Assembly: GCA_046729855.1 (NCBI GenBank) | Contig: JBKPHM010000082.1 | Span: 1 to 10,593 of the forward strand | Length of the DNA: 10,593 nucleotides | Direction: 5' to 3' | Source: DATHSY01 sp046729855 | Lineage (GTDB): Bacteria; Actinomycetota; UBA4738; HRBIN12 | Part shown: positions 1-6,723 of the stretch, in pieces | How the letters are laid out: every line of letters starts with the position of its first letter | Numbering within the stretch: position 1 is the stretch's first letter | The notes under the pieces: generated by a model | Told to the model about the DNA's origin: nothing | The model's input: the letters and a program-made list of their open reading frames with translations, nothing else | Databases searched by the model: none | Made by a program: the position numbers and the translations under genes

Positions 1-273
1 GCGATGGAGATCGTGCGGACCAAGGACTCCGGAACGCTGCAATACGACACCTACTTCAACGACGATCAGTCCGAGTGCATCGTCATCGAGCGGTACAGGG
101 ACTCCGAGGCGGCCATGGAGCACGCGGCGAACCTCGCCGACATCTCGGCGGCGGTCCTCGCGATGGTCTCCGTTGTTCACGGCGAGCTCCTCGGTGAGCC
201 GAGTGAAGAGCTCCGAGCGAAGTTGGCCGACAGCGAGGTTCCTCAACTCTTCACGCCTTACGAGTCGATGTAG
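1..273 (+). CDS. antibiotic-biosynthesis-monooxygenase-like protein, 5'-truncated by the window edge
   Basis: The reading frame is open from base 1 and ends at TAG 271-273. The ATG at 4 is probably internal, because small ABM-fold (quinol monooxygenase-like) proteins normally have another strand and helix before the part seen here. What is visible is the pattern of the middle and C-terminal half of that family: a GTLQYDTYF strand, then an ECIVIERYRDSEAAMEHAANL segment (acidic residue and ERY, then an A..H helix), and a C-terminal GEPSEELR stretch seen in actinobacterial members. These are small cytosolic dimeric alpha/beta-barrel proteins, some of which oxidise quinones or polyketides without cofactor; the substrate cannot be predicted. 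It converges on hisG and is unlikely to be functionally tied to it. The family call is by recognition of pattern only. Confidence 0.65.
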   Translation, partial: AMEIVRTKDSGTLQYDTYFNDDQSECIVIERYRDSEAAMEHAANLADISAAVLAMVSVVHGELLGEPSEELRAKLADSEVPQLFTPYESM

Positions 274-319
274 CGACCGCTCTCGCGGAGCCTAAGGAGC
301 CGGGCAGCAGGTACTCGTA

Positions 320-357
320 GCCGACAGGCGTGAGTGACTCCGCCCCCAGCCGTCGGC
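320..357. terminator. possible bidirectional hairpin between convergent genes
   Basis: The 106-bp gap between the monooxygenase-like gene and the end of hisG contains nested inverted repeats. The outer arms are GCCGAC (320-325) and GTCGGC (352-357). The inner hairpin is GGCG-t-GAG (327-334), loop tga, then CTC-CGCC (338-344), with one bulged T. There is no T-run on either side, so it is not a textbook intrinsic terminator. Its place between two convergent stops makes a shared transcript-end structure reasonable. The rest of the gap shows only a short direct repeat (ggagcc twice, separated by taa). Confidence 0.35.
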
Positions 358-379
358 GAGATCACTCGGTCCTGACCTT

Positions 380-1255
380 CTAAGGAACGATCTTCGAGAT
401 TGGGAGCTCCAGGATGTCGGTCGCGCCGTGCTCCTTGAGGAGCGGGATCAGGCGGTTCACCTCGCGCTTGGCAACGACGGTCTCCACGGCGTAGCCGCCT
501 TCGGACAGCTGCGCCACGGTCGGGGCCTTCATCGCGGGAACGAACTCGAGCAGCTCCCTTAGTCGGTCCCCTGTCACGTTGAGCTTGATCAACACGCTGT
601 CCTCCGCCCGGAGAGCGCCGAGCAGCAGCGTCGCGACGTCGTCCATCGCCCTACGCTTCACCGGGTCGGCGGCTGACGCACGGCTGGCGATCAGGAGCAC
701 CTCCGACTCGAGCATGGTCTCGACGATCCGCATCCCGTGCGCGCGGAGCGTCGAGCCGGTCTCCGTCACGTCGACGATTGCGTCGACGATCTCGGGGACC
801 TTCGCCTCGGTCGCGCCGTACGACCACACGACGTGCACTTCGACCCCGAGGTCCGCGAAGTACCGTTTCGTCAGGTTCACGTACTCGGTCGAGATCCGGG
901 AGCCGGCGGGCAGCTCCTTCGCCGACGTCGCCGGGTGGTTGTTCGGAACCGCGAGCACGACGCGGACGCCGCGGCCGGTCCCGGTCTTGGCGTACTCAAG
1001 CGAGGCGAGCACCTCGACGTCCGCGCTCGTTTCCTCGATCCAGTCGCGCCCGGTGATCCCGAGATCGAACAGCCCGTCCGCGATGTACGACGGGATCTCC
1101 TGCGGCCGCAGCAGCGACACCCGGGCGATCCGCTCGTCGTCGATCGAACCGTGGTAGTCACGGTTCGACCCGCGACGGACGTGGAGGTCGGCGGCCTCGA
1201 ACAGCCGGAGGGTCTGCTCCTCCAGGGACCCCTTCGGGATCACGAGCCTCAGCAT
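380..1255 (-). CDS. hisG: ATP phosphoribosyltransferase, long form (HisG)
   Basis: HisG condenses ATP with PRPP to give phosphoribosyl-ATP, the first and feedback-controlled step of histidine synthesis. The protein is 291 residues, the long form that carries its own C-terminal ACT-like regulatory domain and does not need HisZ. The start MLRLVIPKGSLEEQTLRLFE matches the family N-terminus. The PRPP-binding loop is DVTETGSTL at residues 162-170, inside DAIVDVTETGSTLRAHG. The C-terminal domain (about 215-291) has the typical APTVAQL and GATDILELPISKIVP endings. The frame stays open upstream to 1873, but the extra 206 codons overlap hisI and hisF and look nothing like protein. ATG at 1253-1255 is therefore the start; it overlaps the hisI stop as ATGCTGA, with a GGGGG ribosome-binding site six bases upstream. 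It is the last gene of the operon. Confidence 0.97.
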   Translation of the reverse strand: MLRLVIPKGSLEEQTLRLFEAADLHVRRGSNRDYHGSIDDERIARVSLLRPQEIPSYIADGLFDLGITGRDWIEETSADVEVLASLEYAKTGTGRGVRVVLAVPNNHPATSAKELPAGSRISTEYVNLTKRYFADLGVEVHVVWSYGATEAKVPEIVDAIVDVTETGSTLRAHGMRIVETMLESEVLLIASRASAADPVKRRAMDDVATLLLGALRAEDSVLIKLNVTGDRLRELLEFVPAMKAPTVAQLSEGGYAVETVVAKREVNRLIPLLKEHGATDILELPISKIVP

Positions 1256-1578
1256 CGGTCGACCCCCAGCGTGTTGAAGAAGCACGATCGCTCGCCGGTG
1301 TGGCACGCGGCGCCGACCTGGTGGACTCGAACGAGCAGGACGTCGCCGTCGCAGTCGGCGTGGATGTCCTCGACGTGTTGGACATGGCCGCTGGTGTCGC
1401 CCTTCCTCCACAGCTCCTGGCGCGAACGGCTCCAGAAGACTGTGCGCCGCTCCTCCAGCGTCCGCGCGAGCGACTCCCGGTTCATCCAGCCGACCATCAG
1501 CACGTCGCCGTTCTGCGCATCCTGCACGACGGCCGGGATCAGGCCTCGATCGTCGAAGCGCAGCTCGGCCACGTCCAT
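1249..1578 (-). CDS. hisI: phosphoribosyl-AMP cyclohydrolase (HisI), monofunctional
   Basis: HisI opens the adenine ring of phosphoribosyl-AMP, the third step of the pathway. The 109-residue protein has the full cyclohydrolase signature: VGWMNRESL (29-37), FWSRSRQELWRKGDTSGHVQ (49-68), and the metal site DCDGD (75-79) followed by C92 and C99 in GAACHTGERSCFF. In the family the aspartates bind Mg and the three cysteines (here C76, C92, C99) bind Zn; all are present. There is no HisE (pyrophosphohydrolase) domain fused at the C-terminus, which differs from the enterobacterial HisIE protein. Its ATG directly follows the hisF TAA (TAAATG on the minus strand, zero gap), and a GAGG motif lies six bases before the start. 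Its stop overlaps the start of hisG. Confidence 0.97.
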   Translation of the reverse strand: MDVAELRFDDRGLIPAVVQDAQNGDVLMVGWMNRESLARTLEERRTVFWSRSRQELWRKGDTSGHVQHVEDIHADCDGDVLLVRVHQVGAACHTGERSCFFNTLGVDRC

Positions 1579-2340
1579 TTAGAGCCTCACCACGATCCCT
1601 CGGGCCCGCAGGTGCGCCTTGACGTCGTGGATCGTGAGCCGGTCGAAGTGGAACCGCGAAGCGGCAAGCACGGCGTCGGCGCTGCCGTCGAGCAACGCTT
1701 CCGCGAAGTGCTCTGCGGACCCCGCGCCGCCGCTCGCGATGAGCGGAACGCCCAACCCGGCGCCGACGGCGCGGAGCTGCTCGACGTCGTAGCCCTCTCC
1801 CGTGCCGTCCCGGTCCATCGACGTCAGCAAAACCTCGCCGGCACCGTGTCGCTCGGTCGCCTCCCGCGCCCACTCTGCGGCGTCACGACGGGCGGGGGTC
1901 CGGCCGGCGTCGATATAGACCTCCCAACCCCCGTCGCGGCGTTTCGCGTCGATCGCGATCACCATGCACTGCGTGCCGAAGCGCTCCGCGCACCGCGCGA
2001 GCAGCGACGGGTCGCGCACCGCGGCCGAGTTGATCGCCACCTTGTCGGCACCTGCCCGCAGCAGCTCGCGAACGTCGTCCTCCGAACGAACGCCGCCACC
2101 CACCGTCAGCGGGATGAACACCTGCTCGGCGGTCCGCCCGATCACGTCGAGGGTCGCCCTACGTCCCTCGACCGTCGCGGTGATGTCGAGGAAGACCAGC
2201 TCGTCGGCGCCCTCCGCGTCATAACGCGCGGCAAGCTCGACAGGATCACCGGCGTCGACCAGGTCCACGAACCGCTTCCCCTTCACCACGCGGCCCGCGT
2301 CGACGTCCAGGCACGGAATGACACGCCTGGCGAGCGTCAT
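1579..2340 (-). CDS. hisF: imidazole glycerol phosphate synthase, cyclase subunit (HisF)
   Basis: HisF is the (beta/alpha)8-barrel partner of HisH. It uses ammonia delivered by HisH to turn PRFAR into imidazole glycerol phosphate and AICAR. The 253-residue length is normal. The two catalytic aspartates are D12 (RVIPCLDVDAGRVVKG) and D131 (VIAIDAKR). The phosphate-binding signatures PLTVGGGVRSEDDV, LLTSMDRDGT and ASGGAGSAEHF are intact, and the C-terminus VKAHLRARGIVVRL is typical. The loop around 143-153 reads IDAGRTPARRDAAEW, where most homologues have a GGR..TG..A pattern, so HGG- and TG-type positions have changed. The ATG start (2338-2340) overlaps the hisA stop as ATGA. A strong GGAGGAGGT ribosome-binding site lies nine bases upstream. 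The much longer open frame upstream is a shadow over hisA. Confidence 0.97.
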   Translation of the reverse strand: MTLARRVIPCLDVDAGRVVKGKRFVDLVDAGDPVELAARYDAEGADELVFLDITATVEGRRATLDVIGRTAEQVFIPLTVGGGVRSEDDVRELLRAGADKVAINSAAVRDPSLLARCAERFGTQCMVIAIDAKRRDGGWEVYIDAGRTPARRDAAEWAREATERHGAGEVLLTSMDRDGTGEGYDVEQLRAVGAGLGVPLIASGGAGSAEHFAEALLDGSADAVLAASRFHFDRLTIHDVKAHLRARGIVVRL

Positions 2341-3038
2341 CCGCGAACGACCTCCTCCAAGCGCAGCGTGCCGGAGTAGAGCGCCTTGCCTATCACGGCC
2401 GCCTCCAGCCCGAGATCGCGGAGCGCGTGGACGTCCTCCGCCTTGCGAATGCCGCCGCTCGCGATGATCGGCGTTTCCGTGAGCTCGGTGACGCGCTCGT
2501 AGAGCGGGATGTCGGGCCCGTCCATAGTCCCGTCGCGGTCGATCGCGGTCACCAGGAAACGCGGGGCGCCCGCGTCGGTCAGCGCGGGCAGGGCGTCCGT
2601 CACGCGAGGCCCCTCCTCCTGCCACCCGCGGACCATCAGGTGGTCCGCCTGGACGTCCACCGCGACCACGATCCGGTCGCCGGCCAGCGCGACCGCCTCC
2701 GCGACGAACCCCGGCTCGAGCGCGACGCTCGTCCCCAGGATCGCCCGAGCCGAGCCGGCCTCGAGCACCCGTTCGATGTCGTCGAGCGTCCGCAGCCCGC
2801 CGCCGACCTGCACCGGCACGGCGACCGCTCGGGCGATCCGAACGACGACATCGCGGTTCGACCCGGTTCCGAGCGCGGCGTCGAGGTCGACGACATGCAG
2901 CCGGCGTGCTCCCTCGTCCTGGAACCGCCGCGCGGTCTCGACCGGGTCTGCCTCGTACACGGTCTCGTCCGATGGATCGCCGCGGAACAGGCGCACGCAC
3001 CGGCCGCCTCGAAGGTCGATCGCCGGGATCACGATCAC
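2337..3038 (-). CDS. hisA: ProFAR isomerase (HisA)
   Basis: HisA is the (beta/alpha)8-barrel isomerase that converts ProFAR to PRFAR. With the GTG start at 3036-3038 the protein is 233 residues and begins VIVIPAIDLRGGRCVRLFRG, the normal N-terminus. The catalytic aspartates are D8 and D128 (VVAVDVQ). Further family motifs are VVDLDAALG (49-57), VQVGGGLRT (77-84), DRDGTMDGPD and IIASGGIRKAEDV. A bifunctional PriA (HisA plus TrpF) was considered: an arginine two residues before W139 fits, but the PriA serine in its LSGGIR motif is a glycine here, so an ordinary HisA is preferred. The start overlaps the hisH stop as GTGA. No convincing Shine-Dalgarno sequence precedes it, so its translation probably depends on ribosomes finishing hisH. 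Confidence 0.96.
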   Translation of the reverse strand: MIVIPAIDLRGGRCVRLFRGDPSDETVYEADPVETARRFQDEGARRLHVVDLDAALGTGSNRDVVVRIARAVAVPVQVGGGLRTLDDIERVLEAGSARAILGTSVALEPGFVAEAVALAGDRIVVAVDVQADHLMVRGWQEEGPRVTDALPALTDAGAPRFLVTAIDRDGTMDGPDIPLYERVTELTETPIIASGGIRKAEDVHALRDLGLEAAVIGKALYSGTLRLEEVVRG

Positions 3039-3640
3039 GGGCGCGCTTGGCGGACGAACGCCTCGTAGAGGGCCAGCCCGGCCTCGCCCGACTTCTCCGG
3101 GTGGAACTGCGTCGCGAAGACGTTCTCGCTCGCAATGGCGCTCGCGAACGGTCGCCCGTGCTCCGTGACTCCCACCGTCGTGTACGCGTCCACGTCGGCG
3201 GCGTACGAATGGACAAAGTAGAACCGCGTCTCGGTCGGGAGCCCCGCGACGTACGGGTGCCGCGCAGTCCACCGGACGCTGTTCCATCCCATGTGCGGGA
3301 CTTTCACCTCATCTGGCAAGCGCCGAGGCCGTCCCGGAAGGATTCCCAGGCCCGCGTCCGGGTCCTCCTCGCTCGACGCCATCAGCACCTGCAGCCCCAG
3401 GCAGACACCCAACACGGCTCGGCCGCTGCCGGCCACGTCCTTGAGGGCCGCGTCGAGCCCGCGGGCCACGAGGTTCCGCATGCACGCACCGAACCGACCG
3501 ACGCCGGGGACGACGACCGCATCCGCGGAGACGATGACACGGGGGTCGGCGGTCACCGTCGCCGTGCCGCCGACGTGGGCGATCGCGCGCGCGACGCTCC
3601 GTAGGTTCCCCATGCCGTAGTCGACGACCGCGACGGTCAC
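3035..3640 (-). CDS. hisH: imidazole glycerol phosphate synthase, glutamine amidotransferase subunit (HisH)
   Basis: HisH hydrolyses glutamine and channels ammonia into HisF; the two form a heterodimer. This is a class I glutamine amidotransferase of 201 residues. It shows VVDYGMGNLRSV at the start, the PGVGRFGACM oxyanion-strand region (45-54), the nucleophile elbow GVCLGLQ with C80, and FHPEKSG with H180 and E182, so the Cys-His-Glu triad is complete. PHMGWN and YFVHSY are family-typical. It starts at GTG 3638-3640, overlapping the hisB stop as GTGA, with AAGGG six bases upstream. Its own stop overlaps hisA. It is separated from its partner gene hisF only by hisA, as in many actinobacterial his clusters. 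Confidence 0.97.
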   Translation of the reverse strand: MTVAVVDYGMGNLRSVARAIAHVGGTATVTADPRVIVSADAVVVPGVGRFGACMRNLVARGLDAALKDVAGSGRAVLGVCLGLQVLMASSEEDPDAGLGILPGRPRRLPDEVKVPHMGWNSVRWTARHPYVAGLPTETRFYFVHSYAADVDAYTTVGVTEHGRPFASAIASENVFATQFHPEKSGEAGLALYEAFVRQARP

Positions 3641-4224
3641 AGCGTGCCCTTCGTCGAGGGGATCCCGGCGCGCCCCATGACGGACACGGCGTCGCCCAGC
3701 GCCTTCGCGATCGCCTTGAACTCCGCCTCGACGACGTGGTGCGGCGAGCGCCCGGCGATCAGCCGGACGTGCAGCGTCATCTCGGCCGCCGTCGCGAACG
3801 CGCGGACGAAGTCCTCCGTCAGGCCGGTGTCGTACGTGCCGATCATCTCCGCCGGGACGTCGACGTCGTGCACGACGAACGGCCGTCCCGAGAGGTCGAG
3901 CGCCACCTCCACGGCCGCCTCGTCGAGCGGGACCGTGATCGACGCGAACCGCCGGATCCCGTGCTTGTCGCCGAGCGCCTGTGCGAGCGCCTGCCCCAGC
4001 GCGAGCCCCACGTCCTCGACGGTGTGGTGACCGTCCACCGCGAGGTCGCCCTCAGCCGTGACGCTCAGGTCGAACCCGGCGTGTGTGCCGAGCTGCTGCA
4101 GCATGTGGTCGAAGAACGGCAACCCGGAGTCGGCGGTCGCGACGCCGGCACCGTCGAGCCGCAGCTCGACCCGGACCGTCGTCTCCTTCGTCGACCGGTC
4201 GACGGTCGCTTCGCGGACCGTCAC
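3637..4224 (-). CDS. hisB: imidazoleglycerol-phosphate dehydratase (HisB), monofunctional
   Basis: This enzyme removes water from imidazole glycerol phosphate to form imidazole acetol phosphate, using Mn in a 24-subunit assembly. The 195 residues cover only the dehydratase; there is no N-terminal histidinol-phosphatase domain as in E. coli. The metal-binding motifs of both repeats are present: FFDHMLQQLGTH (H40, H48), DGHHTVEDVG (H66, H67, E70), and SPHHVVEAEFKA (H162, H163, E166). The C-terminal STKG tail is also there. The protein begins TVREATVDRSTKETTV, the usual first strand. Start is GTG 4222-4224, overlapping the hisC stop (GTGA). A very good AGGAGGT ribosome-binding site (plus-strand 4231-4237) lies six bases before it. 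Because this HisB is monofunctional, histidinol-phosphate phosphatase must be a separate gene outside this window. Confidence 0.98.
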   Translation of the reverse strand: MTVREATVDRSTKETTVRVELRLDGAGVATADSGLPFFDHMLQQLGTHAGFDLSVTAEGDLAVDGHHTVEDVGLALGQALAQALGDKHGIRRFASITVPLDEAAVEVALDLSGRPFVVHDVDVPAEMIGTYDTGLTEDFVRAFATAAEMTLHVRLIAGRSPHHVVEAEFKAIAKALGDAVSVMGRAGIPSTKGTL

Positions 4225-5270
4225 GACAGGACCTCCTCGAGCGCCGAGAGGAACAGGTCGACCTCTTCGGGCGTGCCGGCGGTCACACGGAGCGTCTCGG
4301 GCACGACCGCGGTCATGTCGCGGACGAGCACGTCACGGTCGAGGAGCGCTTGCCAGACGTCTTTCGCGGGCCTCGACGGACGGAAGAGGACGAAGTTCGC
4401 GTCGGACGGAAACGGGGTCGCGCCGAGGTCGCGAAGCGCGTCGACAATACGCTCGCGCTGCGTCCGGATCTCGCGCAGGATCTCCTCGGCGTCGTCGGCG
4501 TGCCTCAGCGCTACGAGCGCTGCCGCCTGGGTGATCGCGGAGAGGTGGTATGGCAGGCGCACCCGGCGCAGGTCGGCGACGACCCCGGGCGCGGCCAGGC
4601 AGTACCCGACGCGGGCGCCCGCGAGCGCGAACGCCTTGGAAAAGGTGCGGACCACGACCACGTTCGAGAAACCGCCGAGCAGGCCCGCGGCCGTCGTCCC
4701 GCCGAACTCGACGTAGGCCTCGTCGACGATCACGAGGGCATCGCCGGGGGACGCCAGCGCGATGACCGCCTCGAGGGGCTGCGCGTTGCCGGTCGGATTG
4801 TTGGGCGAGCAGACGAACACGACCGCCGGGCGTGCCGCCAGCGCTTCGGCGATGCGGTCTTCACCGATCGTCCACGGCTCGTCGAGCCGGATGCCGACCA
4901 CGTCCGAGTGCGCGACCCACGACAGCCGGTCGTGCAGAACGTAGGTCGGCTCGAACGTTACGACCGCACGCCCGGGTCCGCCGTAGGCCAGCAACAGCTG
5001 GTGGATCACCTCGTTCGAGCCGTTCGCCACCCAGGTGCCCTCGATCGGGTGACCGGCCCGTTCGGCGAGCCGCTCACGAAGCTCGGTCGCCTCGCGGTCC
5101 GGATATCTGTTCAGCGTCAGGTCGCGCACGGCCTCGGCCAGGTCGTCGCCGAACGCGGCCGGCATCGGGTAAGGACACTCGTTCGTGTTCAGCCGTACCT
5201 TCACCTCCGGTTGGGGCGACTCGTACGGCTGGACGTTGCGCAGCCCGGGTCGCGGGGCGGCGGGGCTCAC
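4221..5270 (-). CDS. hisC: histidinol-phosphate aminotransferase (HisC)
   Basis: HisC is a PLP-dependent fold-type I transaminase that converts imidazole acetol phosphate and glutamate to histidinol phosphate. The 349-residue protein shows the family features in order: KVRLNTNECPYPMP (24-37), NRYPDRE (54-60), the phosphate-contacting ANGSNEVI (82-89), SPNNPTGN (155-162), IVDEAYVEF (181-189), RTFSKAFALAGARVGY with the PLP lysine K212 (208-223), SDANFVLFR (289-297), and LRVTAGTPEE with R328, which binds the substrate carboxylate in the family. Start is GTG 5268-5270, overlapping the hisD stop as GTGA, with GGGAG six bases upstream. Its role in the operon is direct: it supplies histidinol phosphate, which after phosphatase action becomes the substrate for HisD. 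Confidence 0.96.
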   Translation of the reverse strand: MSPAAPRPGLRNVQPYESPQPEVKVRLNTNECPYPMPAAFGDDLAEAVRDLTLNRYPDREATELRERLAERAGHPIEGTWVANGSNEVIHQLLLAYGGPGRAVVTFEPTYVLHDRLSWVAHSDVVGIRLDEPWTIGEDRIAEALAARPAVVFVCSPNNPTGNAQPLEAVIALASPGDALVIVDEAYVEFGGTTAAGLLGGFSNVVVVRTFSKAFALAGARVGYCLAAPGVVADLRRVRLPYHLSAITQAAALVALRHADDAEEILREIRTQRERIVDALRDLGATPFPSDANFVLFRPSRPAKDVWQALLDRDVLVRDMTAVVPETLRVTAGTPEEVDLFLSALEEVLS

Positions 5271-6556
5271 GACGCGCTCCCGCGGTCCTCGGCACGGACC
5301 TCCACGGCTCGCGCGTGACCGACCAGCCCCTCGGCGCGCGCGATCGTCGCGACGTCCGGGGCGAACGTCGCCGCGGCCTTGTCGTCCATCTCCACGACCG
5401 ACATGACCTTCACGAAGTCAGAGGCGCGCAGACCGCTAGCGAACCTGGCCGTCCCGGCGGTCGGGAGCACGTGGTTCGACGCCACGCCATAGTCACCGAA
5501 CGGCACCGCCGAGAAGCTCCCGACGAACACCGCGCCCGCGTTGCGGACGTCGCGCGCGAACGGTCCGATGTCGGAGATCGACAGCTGGAGGTGCTCCGGA
5601 GCCAGGTCGTTCACGACCTCCACGGCGTGATCCAGATCCGCCACGAGCACGGCCCGCGACCGCGCGATCGCCGCGTCGACGATGTCGCTCCGCGCGGCCT
5701 TCGCGACCTCGGCCTCAAGGGCGACGCCGACGCTGTCCAAGAGCGCCTCGTCGATCGTGATCAGCGTCGCCTGGGCGTTGGGGTCGTGCTCGGCCTGGGC
5801 GACCAGATCGACGGCGACCCACCGTGGGTCGGCGTTTGCGTCCGCGACCAGGACCAGCTCCGTCGGCCCCGCGAGGCCGTCGACGCCGACGATCCCCGCG
5901 ACCTGTCGCTTGGCCTCGGTGACGTACTCGTTGCCTGGACCGACGATCCGGTCGACGCGTGGCACCGAAGCCGTCCCGAACGCCATCGCACCGATCGCCT
6001 GCGCGCCTCCAACCTTCACGACGCGCGTCGCGCCGGCCCGCGTGGCCGCGTACAGCACCGTCGGGTCGAGCGAACCGTCCGGCCCGGGCGGCGTGCAGAC
6101 GATGATCTCCGCGACACCGGCGACGACCGCCGGCGTGACCGTCATCGCGACCGAGCTCGGGTACAGCGCGCGGCCGCCCGGCACGTAGCAACCGGCGGCG
6201 GCGACCGGCCGCACGATCTCGCCGAACCGGACGCCCTCGCGCTCGTCGGACCACTCGGGAGGGAGCTGGCGCGTGTGGAGCTCGGTGACGCGGTCGACGA
6301 GCGCGTCGATCGCCCCCCGGAGCTCCGCGGGCACGGCTTCCAGCGCCACGGCGAACTCGTCCGGGGAAACGACCACGCCGGTGTCGCGGAGATCCGCGCC
6401 GTCGAAGCGGAGGGTCAGGTCGACGAGCGCGTCGTCGCCCTCATCCCGGACGCGCGCGAGGATCTCGCCGACGGTGTCGGAGAGGGACGAAGCGATCTCG
6501 AGACGGCGCGGCTCGAGGCGCTCCCTCCGTTCCCGGAGGTCGATGCGCTCGAGCAC
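5267..6556 (-). CDS. hisD: histidinol dehydrogenase (HisD)
   Basis: HisD oxidises L-histidinol to histidine in two NAD-dependent steps and needs Zn. The 429-residue protein has all key residues. Zn ligands by alignment with the family are Q254 and H257 (LVAQAEHDPNA), D355 (PFGDYGVASNHVLPT) and H414 (GLVGHARAVEVR). The general-base pair E321-H322 lies in LAPEHLQL. CYVPGGRALYPSSVAMTV (123-140) and GPGNEYVTEAKR (206-217) are typical NAD and substrate-side motifs. The start is GTG 6554-6556 with a perfect GGAGG (plus-strand 6561-6565) four bases upstream. That site lies in the last codons of the small upstream ORF, whose TAG stop shares one base with this start (TAGTG). Initiation is therefore probably coupled to translation of that ORF. 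The start codon also lies in an arm of an inverted repeat. Confidence 0.97.
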   Translation of the reverse strand: MLERIDLRERRERLEPRRLEIASSLSDTVGEILARVRDEGDDALVDLTLRFDGADLRDTGVVVSPDEFAVALEAVPAELRGAIDALVDRVTELHTRQLPPEWSDEREGVRFGEIVRPVAAAGCYVPGGRALYPSSVAMTVTPAVVAGVAEIIVCTPPGPDGSLDPTVLYAATRAGATRVVKVGGAQAIGAMAFGTASVPRVDRIVGPGNEYVTEAKRQVAGIVGVDGLAGPTELVLVADANADPRWVAVDLVAQAEHDPNAQATLITIDEALLDSVGVALEAEVAKAARSDIVDAAIARSRAVLVADLDHAVEVVNDLAPEHLQLSISDIGPFARDVRNAGAVFVGSFSAVPFGDYGVASNHVLPTAGTARFASGLRASDFVKVMSVVEMDDKAAATFAPDVATIARAEGLVGHARAVEVRAEDRGSAS

Positions 6557-6592
6557 TAGGCCTCCGGATGGACCTCGTGAGCGTGGTGCTCG
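6550..6592 (-). promoter_or_regulatory. inverted repeat over the hisD start codon and upstream His codons
   Basis: On the minus strand CGAGCAC (plus-strand 6586-6592) and GTGCTCG (6550-6556) form a perfect 7-bp inverted repeat around a 29-base loop. Three further pairs are possible outside if one A is bulged. The left arm contains the codons GAG CAC of the small ORF. The right arm begins with the hisD GTG start codon. The loop contains the other His codons and the GGAGG ribosome-binding site, and could fold a smaller AGGTCC-atcc-GGA-(GG)-CCT hairpin that partly covers that site. A 4-bp GAGC-accac-GCTC hairpin competes with the left arm. The repeat is seen directly; a regulatory role is an inference. 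Confidence 0.4.
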
Positions 6593-6714
6593 GCGTCAGA
6601 CGAGCGCGACGCGCGGCGATCCCGGACGAACAGGACCCAGCCGCTCGCGGACACGGTCGCCGCGGCGACGATCAGCATCCCGAGGGCGAGGAGCAGCGTC
6701 GACTGACGGTCCAT
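6556..6714 (-). CDS. 52-residue single-pass membrane protein with His-rich tail, first ORF before hisD
   Basis: I do not recognise a family. The ORF starts at ATG 6712-6714; an in-frame stop five codons upstream (6727-6729) fixes this as the earliest start. It ends at TAG 6556-6558. Residues 1-5 are MDRQS, residues 6-30 form one hydrophobic segment (TLLLALGMLIVAAATVSASG, then WVLFV), followed by a basic RDRRASR stretch, which predicts the tail to be cytoplasmic. The tail ends DAEHHAHEVHPEA with His at 43, 44, 46 and 49. G or C ends 47 of 52 codons, as expected of a real gene here. No good Shine-Dalgarno precedes the ATG, only GGG. The tight TAGTG junction places it in the his transcript. It could be a small membrane protein, a metal-binding peptide, or a His-codon sensing leader for hisD. 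Confidence 0.6.
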   Translation of the reverse strand: MDRQSTLLLALGMLIVAAATVSASGWVLFVRDRRASRSSDAEHHAHEVHPEA

Positions 6715-6723
6715 GGGCCCGTC

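Noticed and set aside
1256..1873. N-terminal extension of hisG to 497 residues
   Set aside because: The extra sequence overlaps hisI and hisF on the same strand, is Arg-rich and without domain features. The normal HisG N-terminus begins at 1255.
2337..3038. HisA as bifunctional PriA (HisA/TrpF)
   Set aside because: The arginine before W139 fits, but the LSGGIR serine characteristic of PriA is replaced by glycine in VGGGLR, as in ordinary HisA.
4832..6559. Long plus-strand open frame (575 codons) opposite hisD and hisC
   Set aside because: It is antisense to two certain genes, is dominated by Arg, Pro, Ala and Gly, and has no recognisable domain. Such shadows are expected in GC-rich DNA. The same applies to the long plus-strand frames at 1300-2379, 2906-3604, 3736-4716 and 4083-5318.
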